Translations under genes and position numbers: made by a program | DNA from: Cervus elaphus | Taxonomy: Eukaryota > Chordata > Mammalia > Artiodactyla > Cervidae | Assembly: GCF_910594005.1 (NCBI RefSeq) | Contig: NC_057841.1 | Coordinates: 11,579,001 to 11,643,000 of the forward strand | Direction: 5' to 3' | Length of the DNA stretch: 64,000 nt | The notes under the pieces: model-generated | What the model was told of the DNA's origin: nothing | Seen by the model: the letters and a program-made list of their open reading frames with translations, nothing else | Databases searched by the model: none | Shown here: positions 41,341-52,654 of the stretch, piece after piece | How the letters are laid out: each line of letters starts with the position of its first letter | Numbering within the stretch: position 1 is the first letter of the stretch

Positions 41341-44043
41341 GGGGGAGGAGCCAAGATGGTGGAGGAATAGGACCGGGAGACCGCTTTCTCCCCTACAAAT
41401 TCATGAAAGAACAACTGAACGCTGAGCAAATTTCACAAAACAACTTCTGATCGCTAGCAGAGGACATCAGGCACCCAGAAAAGCAGCCCATTGTCTTCGA
41501 AAGGAGGTAGGACAAAATATAAAAGATAAAAAGAGAGACAAAAGAGCTAGGGACGGAGACCCGTCCCGGAAAGGGAGTCTTAATAGAGGAAGTTTCCAAA
41601 CACCAGGAAACCCTCGCACTGGCGGGTCTGGGGGAAGTTTTTGAATCTCAGAGGGCAACCTAACTGGGAGGAAAAATTAAATAAGGCCCACAGATTACCT
41701 GCCTAAAAGCAACTCCCAGCAGAAAAGTACCCCAGACATCCTCATCCGCCACCAGCAAGTGGGGGCGGAACGGAGAGGAGCGGGCGGCGTTGCTTAGGGT
41801 AAGGACCGGGCCTGAGTGCCCTGAGAGCAATCGGAGGGAGCTTTTTTAAACTGTGGGATAGCAGGAGAGAAAATTAACCAGTCCAAACACACTGCCGGCC
41901 GTTCACAAAACAAAGGGACTGAGAAACTCCAGAGAAGAGCTAGCCTGCGGCGGACGGGCCCATCCCCGCCAGAGGTAGGAGGCAGGGGGGAGGGGAAAGG
42001 GGCAAACTAGGCCCCAGAGACGGCATCCCCTCCCACACTGCAAACAGGCCTCCAGTTTCTATCCAAAGACTCCCTGAGATTCTGGATGGTCGACATCCGC
42101 CGGGAGGGTCTCAGCTAAACACAGGGCGCACGCAAGCGACTGGTGTGCGCAGAAACTGAGGCTGGGGCTGCGAAGGGGAGAGGGCGCGCCGCACCTGGGG
42201 ACAGTGCACCCGTCAAGCTCCTGGCTGCCTGAGCCGCTCAGGCCGGGGAAGGCACAAAACGCAGGCGCAACCGAGTCCGCGCTTTGTGGAGTACCCGAAA
42301 ACTGGAACCGCACGCAACGCGGGGCACGCTCCCTATAGAGCAGCCGGGAGCCTGAGCAGTGTGGACGGGGAAAGCACAGACACCCGTGAGTGGGGGCAAA
42401 CCCAGTGTGGTCGGAACACGGTGAGTGCCCCCCACACAGCGAGATCTGTCTGCAGCGCCCCGCCCTCCCCATGGCAGGACTGAACCAGCGAACCTAAACA
42501 AGAGACCACCTCCACCCGCCTGTGTCAGGGTGGAAATTAGACACTGAAGAGACAGCAAACAGAAGCCAAATAAACAAAGGGAACTGCTTCAGAAGGGACC
42601 CATACAACAGATTAAAATCCCTGTAGTTAACACCAACTACACCGGAAGGGGCCTATAGATATCGAGAAGTGTAAGCTGGAAGGAGGAGCTATCTGAAACT
42701 GAACTGAACCCACACTGACCACAACAGCTCCAGAGAAATTCCTAGATATATATATATATTTTTTTTTTAATTAAAAAAAATTTTTTTTCTTTACTTTGCT
42801 TTTTTATTTTTTCTCTTTTATTTTCTTTTAAAATTCCCTATTACTCCCCCATTACTCCTTAACTTTCATTTTCATATATTTTTATGATTTTTTTAATTAG
42901 GGAAAAAATAATTTTTTTTCTTGTTTTTTTTTTTTTTGCTTTTTCTTGTTTTTCTCTCTTATTTCCTTTTAAAGTCCTCTAATACTCCTCTATTATTCCT
43001 TAATTTTCATTTTCATTTCACTATAACCTTGCAAAAAAAAAGAGAAGCCCTATTTTTAAACCGAAATTCATATATATTTCTAAACTTTTTTTGTGTTTTT
43101 GTTTTTGTTCTTAAATATTGTATTTTAAAGAGTCTAACCTCTATGCTAGATTTTTAACCTTTGTTTTTCAGTATGTGATATAAATTTTGGACATTCAAGA
43201 ATCCAATATTCAGTTCCCAGTTTTATTCAGGAGTGTGTTGATCACTCTCTCCCACTTTTGACTCTCCGTTTTCTACCTCAGAACACCTCTATTTCCTCCG
43301 TCCCCTTTCTCTTCCCAATCCAATTCTGTGAATCTCTGTGGCTGTCTGGGCTACGGAGAACACTCTGGGAACAGACAACTGTGTAGATCTGTCTCTCTCC
43401 TCTTGAGTCCCCCTTTTTCTCCTCCTGCTCATCTCTATCTCCCTTCTCCGTCTCCTCTTCTTCATGTAACTCTGTGAACCTCTCTGGGTGTCCCTCACAG
43501 TGGAGAATCTTTTCACCATTAACATAGAAGTTTTATTATCAGTGCTGTGTAGTTGGAGAAGTCTTGAGACTATTGGAAGAATAAAACTGAAATCAAGAGG
43601 CAGGAGACTTAAGCCCAAAATCTGAGAACACCAGAAAACTCCTGACTACATGGAACATTAAGTAATAAGAGACCATCCAAAAGCCTCCATACCTACACCG
43701 AAACCAACCACCACCCAAGAGCCAATAAGCGCCAGAACAAGACATACCATGCAAATTCTTTAGCAACGCAGGAACATAGACCTGAGTATCAACATACAGG
43801 CTGCCCAAAGTCACACCTAACACATAGACCCTTCTCAGAACTCATTACTGGACACTCCATTGCACTCCAGAGAGAAGAAATCCAATTCCACACACCAGAA
43901 CACTGACACAAGCTTCCCTAACCAGGAAACCTTGACAAGCCAATTGTCCAACCCCACCCACTGGGAGAAACCTCCACAATAAAAAGGAACCACAGACCAC
44001 CAGAATACAGAAAGCCCACTCCAGACACAGCAATCTAAACAAG
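41341..44043 (+). promoter_or_regulatory. L1 5' UTR / internal promoter
   Basis: It begins GGGGGAGGAGCCAAGATGGT. Bases 41750-42520 are GC- and CpG-rich (CGGGCGGCG, GGGAGAGGGCGCGCCGCACC), consistent with a Pol II internal promoter region. Bases 42750-43110 are T/A-rich, and 43200-43560 are pyrimidine-rich with CTCTC runs. Reading frames in it have no recognisable product. At 2.7 kb it is long compared with the human L1 5' UTR (~0.9 kb). Confidence 0.85.
41352..41360 (+). promoter_or_regulatory. YY1-like site at the L1 5' end
   Basis: CAAGATGGT lies 11 bases from the element start. In human L1 a YY1 site with core AAGATGG sits at the same place and directs transcription to start at the first base. 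By analogy it may do so here; function is inferred. Confidence 0.65.
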
Positions 44044-44971
44044 ATGAAAAGGCAGAGAAATACCCAACAGGTAAAGGAACATGAAAAATGCCCACCAAGT
44101 CAAACAAAAGAGGAGGAGATAGGGAATCCACCTGAAAAAGAATTTAGAATAATGATAATAAAAATGATCCAAAATCTTGAAAACAAAATGGAGTTACAGA
44201 TAAATAGCCTGGAGACAAAGATTGAGAAGATGCAAGAAATGTTTAACAAGGACCTATAAGAAATAAAAAAAGAGTCAATTAAAAATGAATAATGCAATAA
44301 ATGAGATCAAAAACACTCTGGAGGAAACCAAGAGTAGAATAACGGAGACAGAAGATAGGATAAGTGAGGTAGAAGATAAAATGGTGGAAATAAATGAAGC
44401 AGAGAGGAAAAAAGAAAAAAGAATCAAAAGAAATGAGGACAACCTCAGGGACCTCTGGGACAATGTGAAACACCCCAACATTCGAATCATAGGAGTCCCA
44501 GAAGAAGAAGACAAAAAGAAAGGCCATGAGAAGATACTCGAGGAGATAATAGCTGAAAACTTCCCTAAAATGGGGAAGGAAATAGCCACCCAAGTCCAAG
44601 AAACCCAGAGAATCCCAAACAGGATAAACCCAAGGCGAAACACCCCAAGACACATAGTAATCAAATTAACAAAGATCAAACACAAAGAACAAATATTAAA
44701 AGCAGCAAGGGAGAAACAACAAATAACACACAAAGGGATTCTCATAAGGATAACAGCTGATCTATCAATAGAAACCCTCCAGGCCAGAAGGGAATGGCAG
44801 GACCTACTAAAAGTAATGAAAGAGAATAACCTACAACGTAGATTACTGTACCCTGCAAGGATCTCATTCAGATATGAAGGAGAATTCAAAAGCTTTACAG
44901 ACAAGCAAAAGCTGAGAGAATTCAGCACCACCAAACCAGCCCTTCAACAAATGCTAAAGGATCTTCTCTAG
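44044..44971 (+). pseudogene. L1 ORF1 (RNA-binding chaperone), disrupted
   Basis: ORF1 of L1 normally encodes a trimeric RNA-binding protein that coats L1 RNA. The start is at MKRQRNTQQVKEHE. A coiled-coil-like region follows (IQNLENKMELQ, LETKIEKMQEMF), but frame one ends in TAA at 44257-44259 after 71 residues, where a Glu codon would be expected. About 10 bases later one extra base in an A-run (44264-44272) shifts the frame. The rest reads open from 44285 to 44971 (228 codons) with more coiled coil (EETKSRITETEDRISEVED), the RNA-recognition region (NIRIIGVPEEEDKK), and the C-terminal domain (ETQRIPNRINPRRNTPRHI, TADLSIETLQARREW, LYPARISFRYEGE). Corrected length would be about 308 residues, close to the mammalian norm. 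No intact protein can be made. Confidence 0.93.
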
Positions 44972-45022
44972 ACAGGAAACACAGAAAGGTTGTATAAACG
45001 TGAATCCAAAACAACAAAGTAA

Positions 45023-48000
45023 ATGGCAATGGGACCATACCTATCAATAATTACCTTAAATGTAAATGGGTTGAATGCCCCAACCAAAAGACAAAGACTG
45101 GCTGAATGGATACAAAAACAAGACCCCTATATATGCTGTCTACAAGAGACCCACCTCAAAACAAGGGACACATACACACTAAAAGTGAAGGGCTGGAAAA
45201 AAATATTTCACGCAAATGGAGACCAAAAGAAAGCAGGAGTCGCAAAACTCATATCAGATAAAATAGACTTTCAAATAAAGGCTGTGAAAAGAGACAAAGA
45301 AGGACACTACATAATGATCAAAGGATCAATCCAAGAAGAAGATATAACAATTATATATGCACCCAACATAGGAGCACAGCAGTATGTAAGGCAAACGCTA
45401 ACGAGTATGAAAGAGGAAATTAATAGTAACACAATAATAGTGGGAGACTTTAATACCCCACTCACAACTATGGATAGATCAACTAAACAGAAAATTAACA
45501 AGGACACAAACTTTAAATGACACAATGGACCAGCTAGAACTAATTGACATCTATAGGACGTTTCACCCCAAAACAATCAACTTCACCTTTTTCTCAAGTG
45601 CACACGGAAACTTCTCCAGAATAAATCACATCCTGGGCCATAAATCTAGTCTTGGTAAATTCAAAAAAATTGAAATCATTCCAGTCATCTTTTCTGACCA
45701 CAGTGCAGTAAGATTACATCTCAATTACAGAAAAAAAACTATTAAAAATTCAAACATATGGAGGCTAAACAACACGCTTCTAAATAACCAACAAATCATA
45801 GAAGAAATCAAAAAAGAAATCAAAATATGCATAGAAATGAATGAAAATGAAAACACAACAACCCAAAATCTATGGGACACTGTAAAAGCAGTGCTAAGGG
45901 GAAGATTCATAACATTACAGGCCTACCTCAAGAAACAAGAAAAAAGTCAAATAAATAACCTAACTCTACACCTAAAGCAACTAGAGAAGGAAGAAATGAA
46001 GAACCCCAGGGTTAGTAGAAGGAAAGAAATCTTGAAAATGAGGGCAGAAATAAATGCAAAAGAAACTAAAGAGACCATAGCAAAAATCAACAAAGCTAAA
46101 AGCTGGTTTTTTGAAAAAATAAACAAAATTGACAAACTATTAGCAAGACTCATTAAGAAACAAAGGGAGAAGAACCAAATTAACAAAATTAGAAACGAAA
46201 ATGGAGAGATCACAACAGACAACACTGAAATACAAAGGATCGTAAGAGACTACTACCAGCAGCTCTATGCCAATAAAATGGACAACTTGGATGAAATGGA
46301 CAAATTCTTAGAAAAGTATAACTTTCCAAAACTGAACCAGGAAGAAATAGAAGATCTTAACAGACCCATCACAAGCAAGGAAATCGAAACTGTAATCAGA
46401 AATCTTCCAGCAAACAAAAGCCCAGGACCAGATGGCTTCACAGCTGAATTCTACCAAAAATTTAGAGAAGAGCTAACACCTATCTTACTCAAACTCTTCC
46501 AGAAAATTGCAGAAGAAGGTAAACTTCCAAACTCATTCTATGAGGCCACCATCACCCTAATTCCAAAACCAGACAAAGATGACACAAAAAAAGAAAACTA
46601 CAGGCCAATATCACTGATGAAGATAGATGCAAAAATCCTTAACAAAATTCTAGCAAACAGAGTCCAGCAACATATTAAAAAAATCATACACCATGACCAA
46701 GTGGGCTTTATCCCAGGAATGCAAGGATTCTTTAATATCTGCAAATCAATCAATGTAATACACCACATTAACAAATTGAAAGATAAAAACTATATGATTA
46801 TCTCACTAGATGCAGAAAAAGCCTTTGACAAAATTCAACATCCATTTATGCTTAAAACTCTCCAGAAAGCAGGAATAGAAGGAACATACCTCAACATAAT
46901 AAAAGCTATATATGACAAACCCACAGCAAGCATCACCCTCAATGGTGAAAAATTGAAACCATTTCCCCTAAAATCAGGAACAAGACAAGGGTGCCCACGC
47001 TCACCACTACTATTCAACATAGTTTTGAAAGTGTTGGCCACAGCAATCAGAGCAGAAAAAGAAGTAAAAGGAATCCAGATAGGAAAAGGAGAAGTGAAAC
47101 TCTCACTGTTTGCAGATGACATGATCCTCTACAAAGAAAACCCTAAATACTCTACCAGAAAATTACTAGAGCTAATCAACGAATATAGCAAAGTTGCAGG
47201 ATATAAAATTAACACACAGAAATCCCTTGCATTCCTATATACTAACAATGAAAAAACAGAAAGAGAAATTAAGGAAACAATACCATTCACCATTGCAACA
47301 AAAAGAATAAAATACTTAGGAGTATATCTACCTAAAGAAACAAAAGACCTATACATAGAAAACTATAAAACACTGATGAAAGAAATCAAAGAGGACACAA
47401 ACAGATGGAGAAATATACTGTGTTCATGGATTGGAAGAATCAATATTGTCAAAATGACTATACTACCCAAAGCAATCTATAGATTCAATGCAATCCCTAT
47501 CAAGCTACCAACGGTATTTTTCACAGAACTAGAACAAATAGTTTCACAATTTGTATGGAAATACAGAAAACCTCGAATAGCCAAAGTAATCTTGAGAAAG
47601 AAGAATGGAACTGGAGGAATCAACCTGCCTGACTTCAGACTCTACTACAAAGACACAGTCATCAAGACAGTATGGTACTGGCACAAAGACAGAAATATAG
47701 ATCAATGGAACAGAATAGAAAGCCCAGAGATAAATCCACAAACCTATGGACACCTTATCTTCGACAAAGGAGGCAAGGATATACAATGGAAAAAAGACAA
47801 CCTCTTTAACAAGTGGTGCTGGGAAAACTGGTCAACCACTTGGAAAAGAATGAAACTAGAACACTTTCTAACACCGTACACAAAAATAAACTCAAAATGG
47901 ATTAAAGATCTAAATGTAAGAACAGAAACTATAAAACTCCTAGAGGAGAACATAGGCAAAACACTCTCCGACATAAATCACAGCAGGATCCTCTATGACC

Positions 48001-48834
48001 CACCTCCCAGAATATTGGAAATAAAAGCAAAACTAAACAAATGGGACCTAATGAAATTTAAAAGCTTTTGCACATCAAAGGAAACTATAAGTAAGGTGAA
48101 AAGACAGCCCTCAGATTGGGAGAAAATAATAGCAAACGAAGCAACAGACAAAAGGATTGATCTCAAAAATATACAAGCAACTCCTGCAGCTCAATTCCAG
48201 AAAAATAAATGACCCAATCAAAAAATGGGCCAAAGAACTAAACAGACATTTCTCCAAAGGAGACATACAGATGGCTAACAAACACATGAAAAGATGCTCA
48301 ACATCACTCATTATTAGAGAAATGAAAATCAAAACCACAAAGAGGTACCATTACACGCCAGTCAGGATGGCTGCTATCCAAAAGTCTACAAGCAATAAAT
48401 GCTGGAGAGGGTGTGGAGAAAAGGGAACCCTCTTACACTGTTGGTGGGAATGCAAACTAGTACAGCTGCTATGGAAAACAGTGTGGAGATTTCTTAAAAA
48501 ACTGGAAATAGAACTGCCATATGACCCAGCAATCCCACTTCTGGGCATACACACTGAGGAAACCAGATCGGAAAGAGACACGTGCACCCCAATATTCATC
48601 GTAGCACTGTCTATAATAGCCAGGACATGGAAGCAACCTAGTTGCCCATCAGCAGACGAATGGATAAGGAAACTGTGGTACATATGCACCATGGAATATT
48701 ACTCAGCCATTAAAAAGAATTCATTTGAATCAGTTCTAATGAGATGGATGAAACTGGAGCCCATTATACAGAGTAAAGTAAGCCAGAAAGATAAAGACCA
48801 TTACAGTATACTAACACATATATATGGAATTTAG
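45023..48834 (+). pseudogene. L1 ORF2 (endonuclease / reverse transcriptase), two frameshifts
   Basis: ORF2 encodes the L1 enzyme: APE-type endonuclease, reverse transcriptase, Cys-rich C-terminus. Segment 1 (45023-45520) holds endonuclease motifs ITLNVNGLN, QETHL, YAPN and VGDFN. A 2-base deletion near 45508 shifts the frame. Segment 2 (45525-48212, 895 codons) continues with SRINHILGH, where family members have Asp at the Asn position (45624-45626), then SDHSAVR, RT motifs (NKSPGPDGFTAEFYQ, PIS, SLDAEKAFDKIQ, SGTRQGCPRSPLLFN) and the catalytic FADD box at 47109-47120. One extra A near 48150-48153 ends this frame in TGA at 48210. Segment 3 (from about 48157 to the stop at 48832-48834) carries IKKWAKELNRHFSK, the KCWRGCGEKGTLLHCWWEC Cys/His pattern and WMKLEPIIQS. 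Adjusted length is about 1270 residues, close to human ORF2p (1275). Expression would yield only fragments. Confidence 0.95.
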
Positions 48835-49200
48835 AAAGATGGTAATGATAACCCTATATGCAAAATAGAAAAAGAGACACAGATGTACAGAACAGACTTT
48901 TAGACTCTGTGGGAGAAGGTGAGGGTGGGATGTTTCAAGAGAACAGCATCAAAACATGTTTATTATCTATAGTGAAACAGATCACCAGCCCAGGTTGGAT
49001 GCATGAGACAAGTGCTCGGACCTGGTGCACTGGGAAGACCCAGAGGGAGCGGGTAGAGAGGGAGGTGGGAGGGGGGATCGGGATGGGGAATAAATGTAAA
49101 TCCATGGCTAATTCATGTCAATGTATGACAAAAATCACTACAATATTGTAAAGTAATTAACCTCCAACTAATAAAAATAAATGAAAAATAAATAAATAAA
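48835..49200 (+). other. L1 3' UTR with G-rich tract and (AAAT)n tail
   Basis: Non-coding end of the full-length L1. A run of G-tracts at 49045-49088 may fold as a G-quadruplex. The end is AATAAAAATAAATG followed by AAAT repeats, directly joined to the 3' target duplication. Confidence 0.88.
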
Positions 49201-49215
49201 TAAATCAGTAGACTG
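49201..49215 (+). repeat. L1 target-site duplication, 3' copy
   Basis: TAAATCAGTAGACTG, identical to 41326-41340. Confidence 0.97.
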
Positions 49216-49724
49216 TGAGTAATGAAGGTTGCTGCCATATTGTGGATGGGCCTCATCCAATTAGTTGAAGGTCTTATAGACAAAGACTAAGAAAAACTAA
49301 GAGGAAGGAATTCTGCCAGCAGAAAATGGCCTTTGGACTCAAACTGCAGTGACTCTTTCCTGGGTCTCCAGCCTGCTGGCTTACCCTGCAGAATTTGCAT
49401 TTGTCAGCTTCCACAATCCCATGAACCAATTCCTTGAAATTTATTAGATATTTCATTTTTTTGTATTCTTATATTTTTAAAAAATATTTGCATATACACA
49501 TACACACACACATTCTATTGACTTTGTCTACAGAACCCCAGCTAATGCAGCTATACATCCAGATGAATTCATATTCTGGAATTCTTTTCTCAGTTTCCAT
49601 TTCAGGTAAAATTTGGAAGCCTTTATAATGCTTTTCATCAGCTTTCCTCAAAGATACGACATTGGTTAAAAAAAAAAATTACTTGTAATTCAAAGTATAT
49701 ATTCTCAGACTCTACCTTTTACTT
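49216..49724. other. Unassigned sequence
   Basis: Right-hand continuation of the L1 target locus (to the left of the L1 this locus lies before 41326). No repeat recognised; a short CA run lies near 49495-49510. Confidence 0.45.
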
Positions 49725-49830
49725 TTTATAAATTTATTTATTTTTAAATTAAAGGATAATTGCTTTACAGAATTTTGTTGTTTCCTGTCAAACCTCAACA
49801 TGAATCAGCCATAGGTATACATATATGTAG
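49725..49830 (-). mobile_element. Short L1 3' end, antisense
   Basis: TTTTAAATTAAAGGATAATTGCTTTACAG and CTCAACATGAATCAGCCATAGG are the complement of an L1 terminal segment like 24831-24967. Confidence 0.75.
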
Positions 49831-50411
49831 ACTCTAGCTTTTTAAAGCTTATTTGAGTGATGACTTGAATATTTTTCAAGTATCAAGAGAGAGATATGAT
49901 ATTATTGCTTAGAATTTTTGGACATGAAATATTCTCCACCAAAATGCAATCCTGTTCTTTTCAGTATCTATGAATCAATTCTAGACATAAGCCTTGTAAA
50001 TTTTTCAATTTTATATTTCTGTCATCAGCTACCTAAATGTAGTGACTTCTCACTCTTGCAGAGAAAAAAACAGAGCTAATTGTTAATAGCAATTGGTGGA
50101 AGTCTTCCAAACACATATTCTTTCCTGAGTCATGAAAAAGGAACATTTTGCTTATTTTTAGTATACACCTGTATCCACAGTGTATCACTCATCAGCAATT
50201 GGTGATCTCCACAATTAAACAAAAATTATTAGATATTGATTTTTTTTTTGATACTTAGCTGGTAAATCCAACATGAAATATAACTCCTCAGGAAGACAAA
50301 ATAAGATACAGAGTTCGAAGATGTTCTTTTGTACCAAATTCAAGTAAAAAAATAATAAATTTTAGCAGGAATCATCAAAAACTTGATTAAAAGCAGCTAT
50401 GTGCCTTATAA
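49831..50411. other. Unassigned AT-rich sequence
   Basis: Nothing recognised. Confidence 0.45.
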
Positions 50412-50618
50412 GGGGATTCCAGTAGCTCAGCTGGTAAAGAATCTGCCTCCAATGCGGGAGACCTAGGGTTGATCCCTGGGTTGGGAAGATCCCCTGGAGA
50501 AGGGCATGGCAACTCACTCCAATATTCTTCCCTGGAGAATCTCCATGGACGGAGGAGCCTGGCGGGCTGCAGTCCATCGAGATGCAAAGAGTCAGACACA
50601 ACTGAGCAACTAAGCACG
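50412..50618 (+). mobile_element. Bov-tA SINE
   Basis: GGGGATTCCAGTAGCTCAGC head, GGTTGATCCC, body to GAGCAACTAAGCACGC. Confidence 0.93.
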
Positions 50619-51134
50619 CAAGCATGCACACGTGCATAGGAACATATGATTTACTAAAAAGAAGTCATTTGATGGGAGTCACAGAGTTTATTCAACAGTT
50701 CAAGGAGGCCATCAAGCCCAGGCTTCTTCAACTGAGTTTTAAGATCTTGGCTTTGTCCTCAAGCTTCAATCTTCATTGTCATAAAGTGACTGCCAAAGCT
50801 CCAGGCATCATTTTTAACAAAAAGAAGTAAGGGGAAGCCAAAAATTAAATAAAAACATAAATAAAGGATTTCTCACTATCATTCTTTCATCTAGAAGGAA
50901 GATCCTCCCAGAGAAGCCCATCAGACCTCCTTTCATAGATCACCTCCCAGAACTAGTCCTCTAGAACAGTCACCTTCCAGGGGACCCAGAGCTGCTATGA
51001 TTCTAAGAACAACCATGATATGTTCCTCAAAGCTAAGCACTTTGCCGTCTGAACAGAACTGGTGTTCTGTCATCAAGAAAAAAATAGAAGCACAAACCCT
51101 GAGCGGGCAGCTCCCAGGCCAGCAGCTTCTGCCT
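50619..51134. other. Unassigned sequence
   Basis: Nothing recognised; frames of about 70 codons have no domain. Confidence 0.45.
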
Positions 51135-51145
51135 ACTTACATCAG

Positions 51146-51373
51146 TGGTTGCACTGAGTTGCATGTGTGCTCAGTTGTGCCTGACCCTCTGCAATCCCAT
51201 GGACTGTAGCCCACCAGGCTCCTCTCTCCATGGACTTTTCCAGGCAAGAATATTGGAGTGGGTTGCCATTTCCTCCCCTAGGGGATCTTTCCAACTCAGG
51301 GATCGAACCCTGGTCTCCTGTATCTCCTGCATTGGCAGGCAGATTCTTTACCACTCTGCCATCTGGGAAGCCC
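51146..51373 (-). mobile_element. Bov-tA SINE
   Basis: Antisense SINE from about GCATGTGTGCTCAGTTGTG to TGCCATCTGGGAAGCCC, with an intact antisense B box (GGGATCGAACCC). ACTTACATCAG (51135-51145) and ACTTACATTAG (51373-51383) match at 10 of 11. Confidence 0.92.
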
Positions 51374-51383
51374 ACTTACATTA

Positions 51384-52235
51384 GCAGAAACACAATGGCA
51401 GATACAGGAGAACCTTACCCGTGATTAACAAACATGCCACGCTCTCGGTAACAGCAGGGTCTCCATCAAATGCTTTCTCATTTCTCATGAAATTCTCATG
51501 AAATAGGCTTTAGTCGGCTTATTTCCATTTGCAGTGAAAATTCTGCCAAAGGTTACTGCTTTTATTTTTATTGGGTACCTATTACCTGACCTAGTTTGCG
51601 TTATGAAATCATGTAAGGTTTTGCATTATGAAATCATGTAATGTTTGATATGTGTCAAATATAAATTTATCCAATTGAGTGAAATTTCTCGAAATATTCC
51701 ACACCTTTATTGGGATACACTCTCTCCACGCTGGATAAAGGATCATTAGTTTAGAACCCTGATAGGCTTCCATCTGAGGGTTTAAAGTGGGAAATGGGAA
51801 AAGGTGAATGACAGGTGTGTGGGGGACTAGAAACCAAAAGCCAGTTAGAAAGGAAAGAAAACGCTCCACTGAGGGAGAGATCTGACAAGGCTGTCACTGC
51901 GCACAGAAGCCCTCATTCCTGAAAGCACGTGAAGTCAGAGACCAAGAGCTACCGCATAAGGAGGCTACAGACGACCCAGTGATAATCACCCACATTCTGC
52001 TGATTCAAGTTTCTTAAAACGGAAAGAATGAAGCAGAGCAGGACACGATGGTCCTTGCCCGCCCCTTGGCCCAGCATGTCCTCAGTCTGCCCTTTGCCTC
52101 TGGAAAAGCTTCAGCCAAAGAGGATGTTCCTTAGAGAAGTGAGAAAATACAGAAGCAAATGAACACAGTCAAAGGAGACCAAACAGTAATGATGCAGTCA
52201 TTAAGCATAGTCAAAGCTATTTAGTTCCTTCTCAG
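51384..52235. other. Unassigned sequence
   Basis: No repeat recognised. Near-tandem phrases TTATGAAATCATGTAA occur twice at 51600-51645. An 86-codon minus frame (51609-51869) lacks a domain. Confidence 0.45.
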
Positions 52236-52242
52236 GGGGCTA

Positions 52243-52566
52243 TGGGTTTCCCTGATGGCTCAGTTGGTAAAGAATCCGCCTGCAATGCAGGAGACCCCGG
52301 TTCGATTCCTGGGTCAGGCAGATCCACTGGAGAAAGGATAGGCTACCCACTCCAATATTCGTGGGCTTCCCTGGTGGCTCAGCTGGTAAAGAATCCACCT
52401 GCAAGGCGGGAGACCCCAGTTTAATCCCTGGGTTGGGAAGATCCACTGGAGAAGGGAAAGGCTACCCACTTCAGTATTCTGGCCTGGAGAATTCTATGGA
52501 CTGTATATAGTCCATGGGGTTGCAAAGAGTTGGACACGACTGAGTGACTTTCACTTTTCACTTTCA
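52243..52566 (+). mobile_element. Bov-tA SINE with a duplicated head
   Basis: A first tRNA-like head (AGTTGGTAAAGAATCCGCCTG, perfect B box GGTTCGATTCC) runs into body sequence to CCAATATTCG at ~52362. A second head follows at once (GGGCTTCCCTGGTGGCTCAG) with a complete body and a TTTCACTTTTCACTTTC tail. GGGGCTA at 52236-52242 and 52567-52573 encloses both. Confidence 0.93.
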
Positions 52567-52654
52567 GGGGCTACAAGTAATACTCTGAGCCCTATCCCAT
52601 CAGCTGTCTTGTAGAGACTGAAACCCTCACCAGAGTGAAGAAGTTAACAATGCT

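Larger units (their letters stand above)
41341..49200 (+). mobile_element. Full-length L1 retrotransposon (ruminant L1)
   Basis: A complete 7.86-kb LINE-1 between perfect target duplications, in the order 5' UTR, ORF1, 51-bp spacer, ORF2, 3' UTR, (AAAT)n tail. Both reading frames are interrupted: ORF1 by a nonsense codon and a frameshift, ORF2 by two frameshifts and a likely catalytic substitution. The perfect duplication and long readable frames indicate a fairly recent insertion, but this copy should not be able to mobilise itself. Before its decay such an element would copy its RNA into DNA at a nicked target in the nucleus and also mobilise SINE RNAs. Confidence 0.97.

Noticed and set aside
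44275..44934. 219-codon minus-strand open frame
   Set aside because: It lies wholly antisense to L1 ORF1; the A-rich sense strand makes long antisense frames of hydrophobic residues by composition.
52250..52330. tRNA gene with intact A and B boxes
   Set aside because: It is the tRNA-like head of a Bov-tA SINE joined to the BovA body, not a stand-alone tRNA with a proper acceptor stem and terminator.
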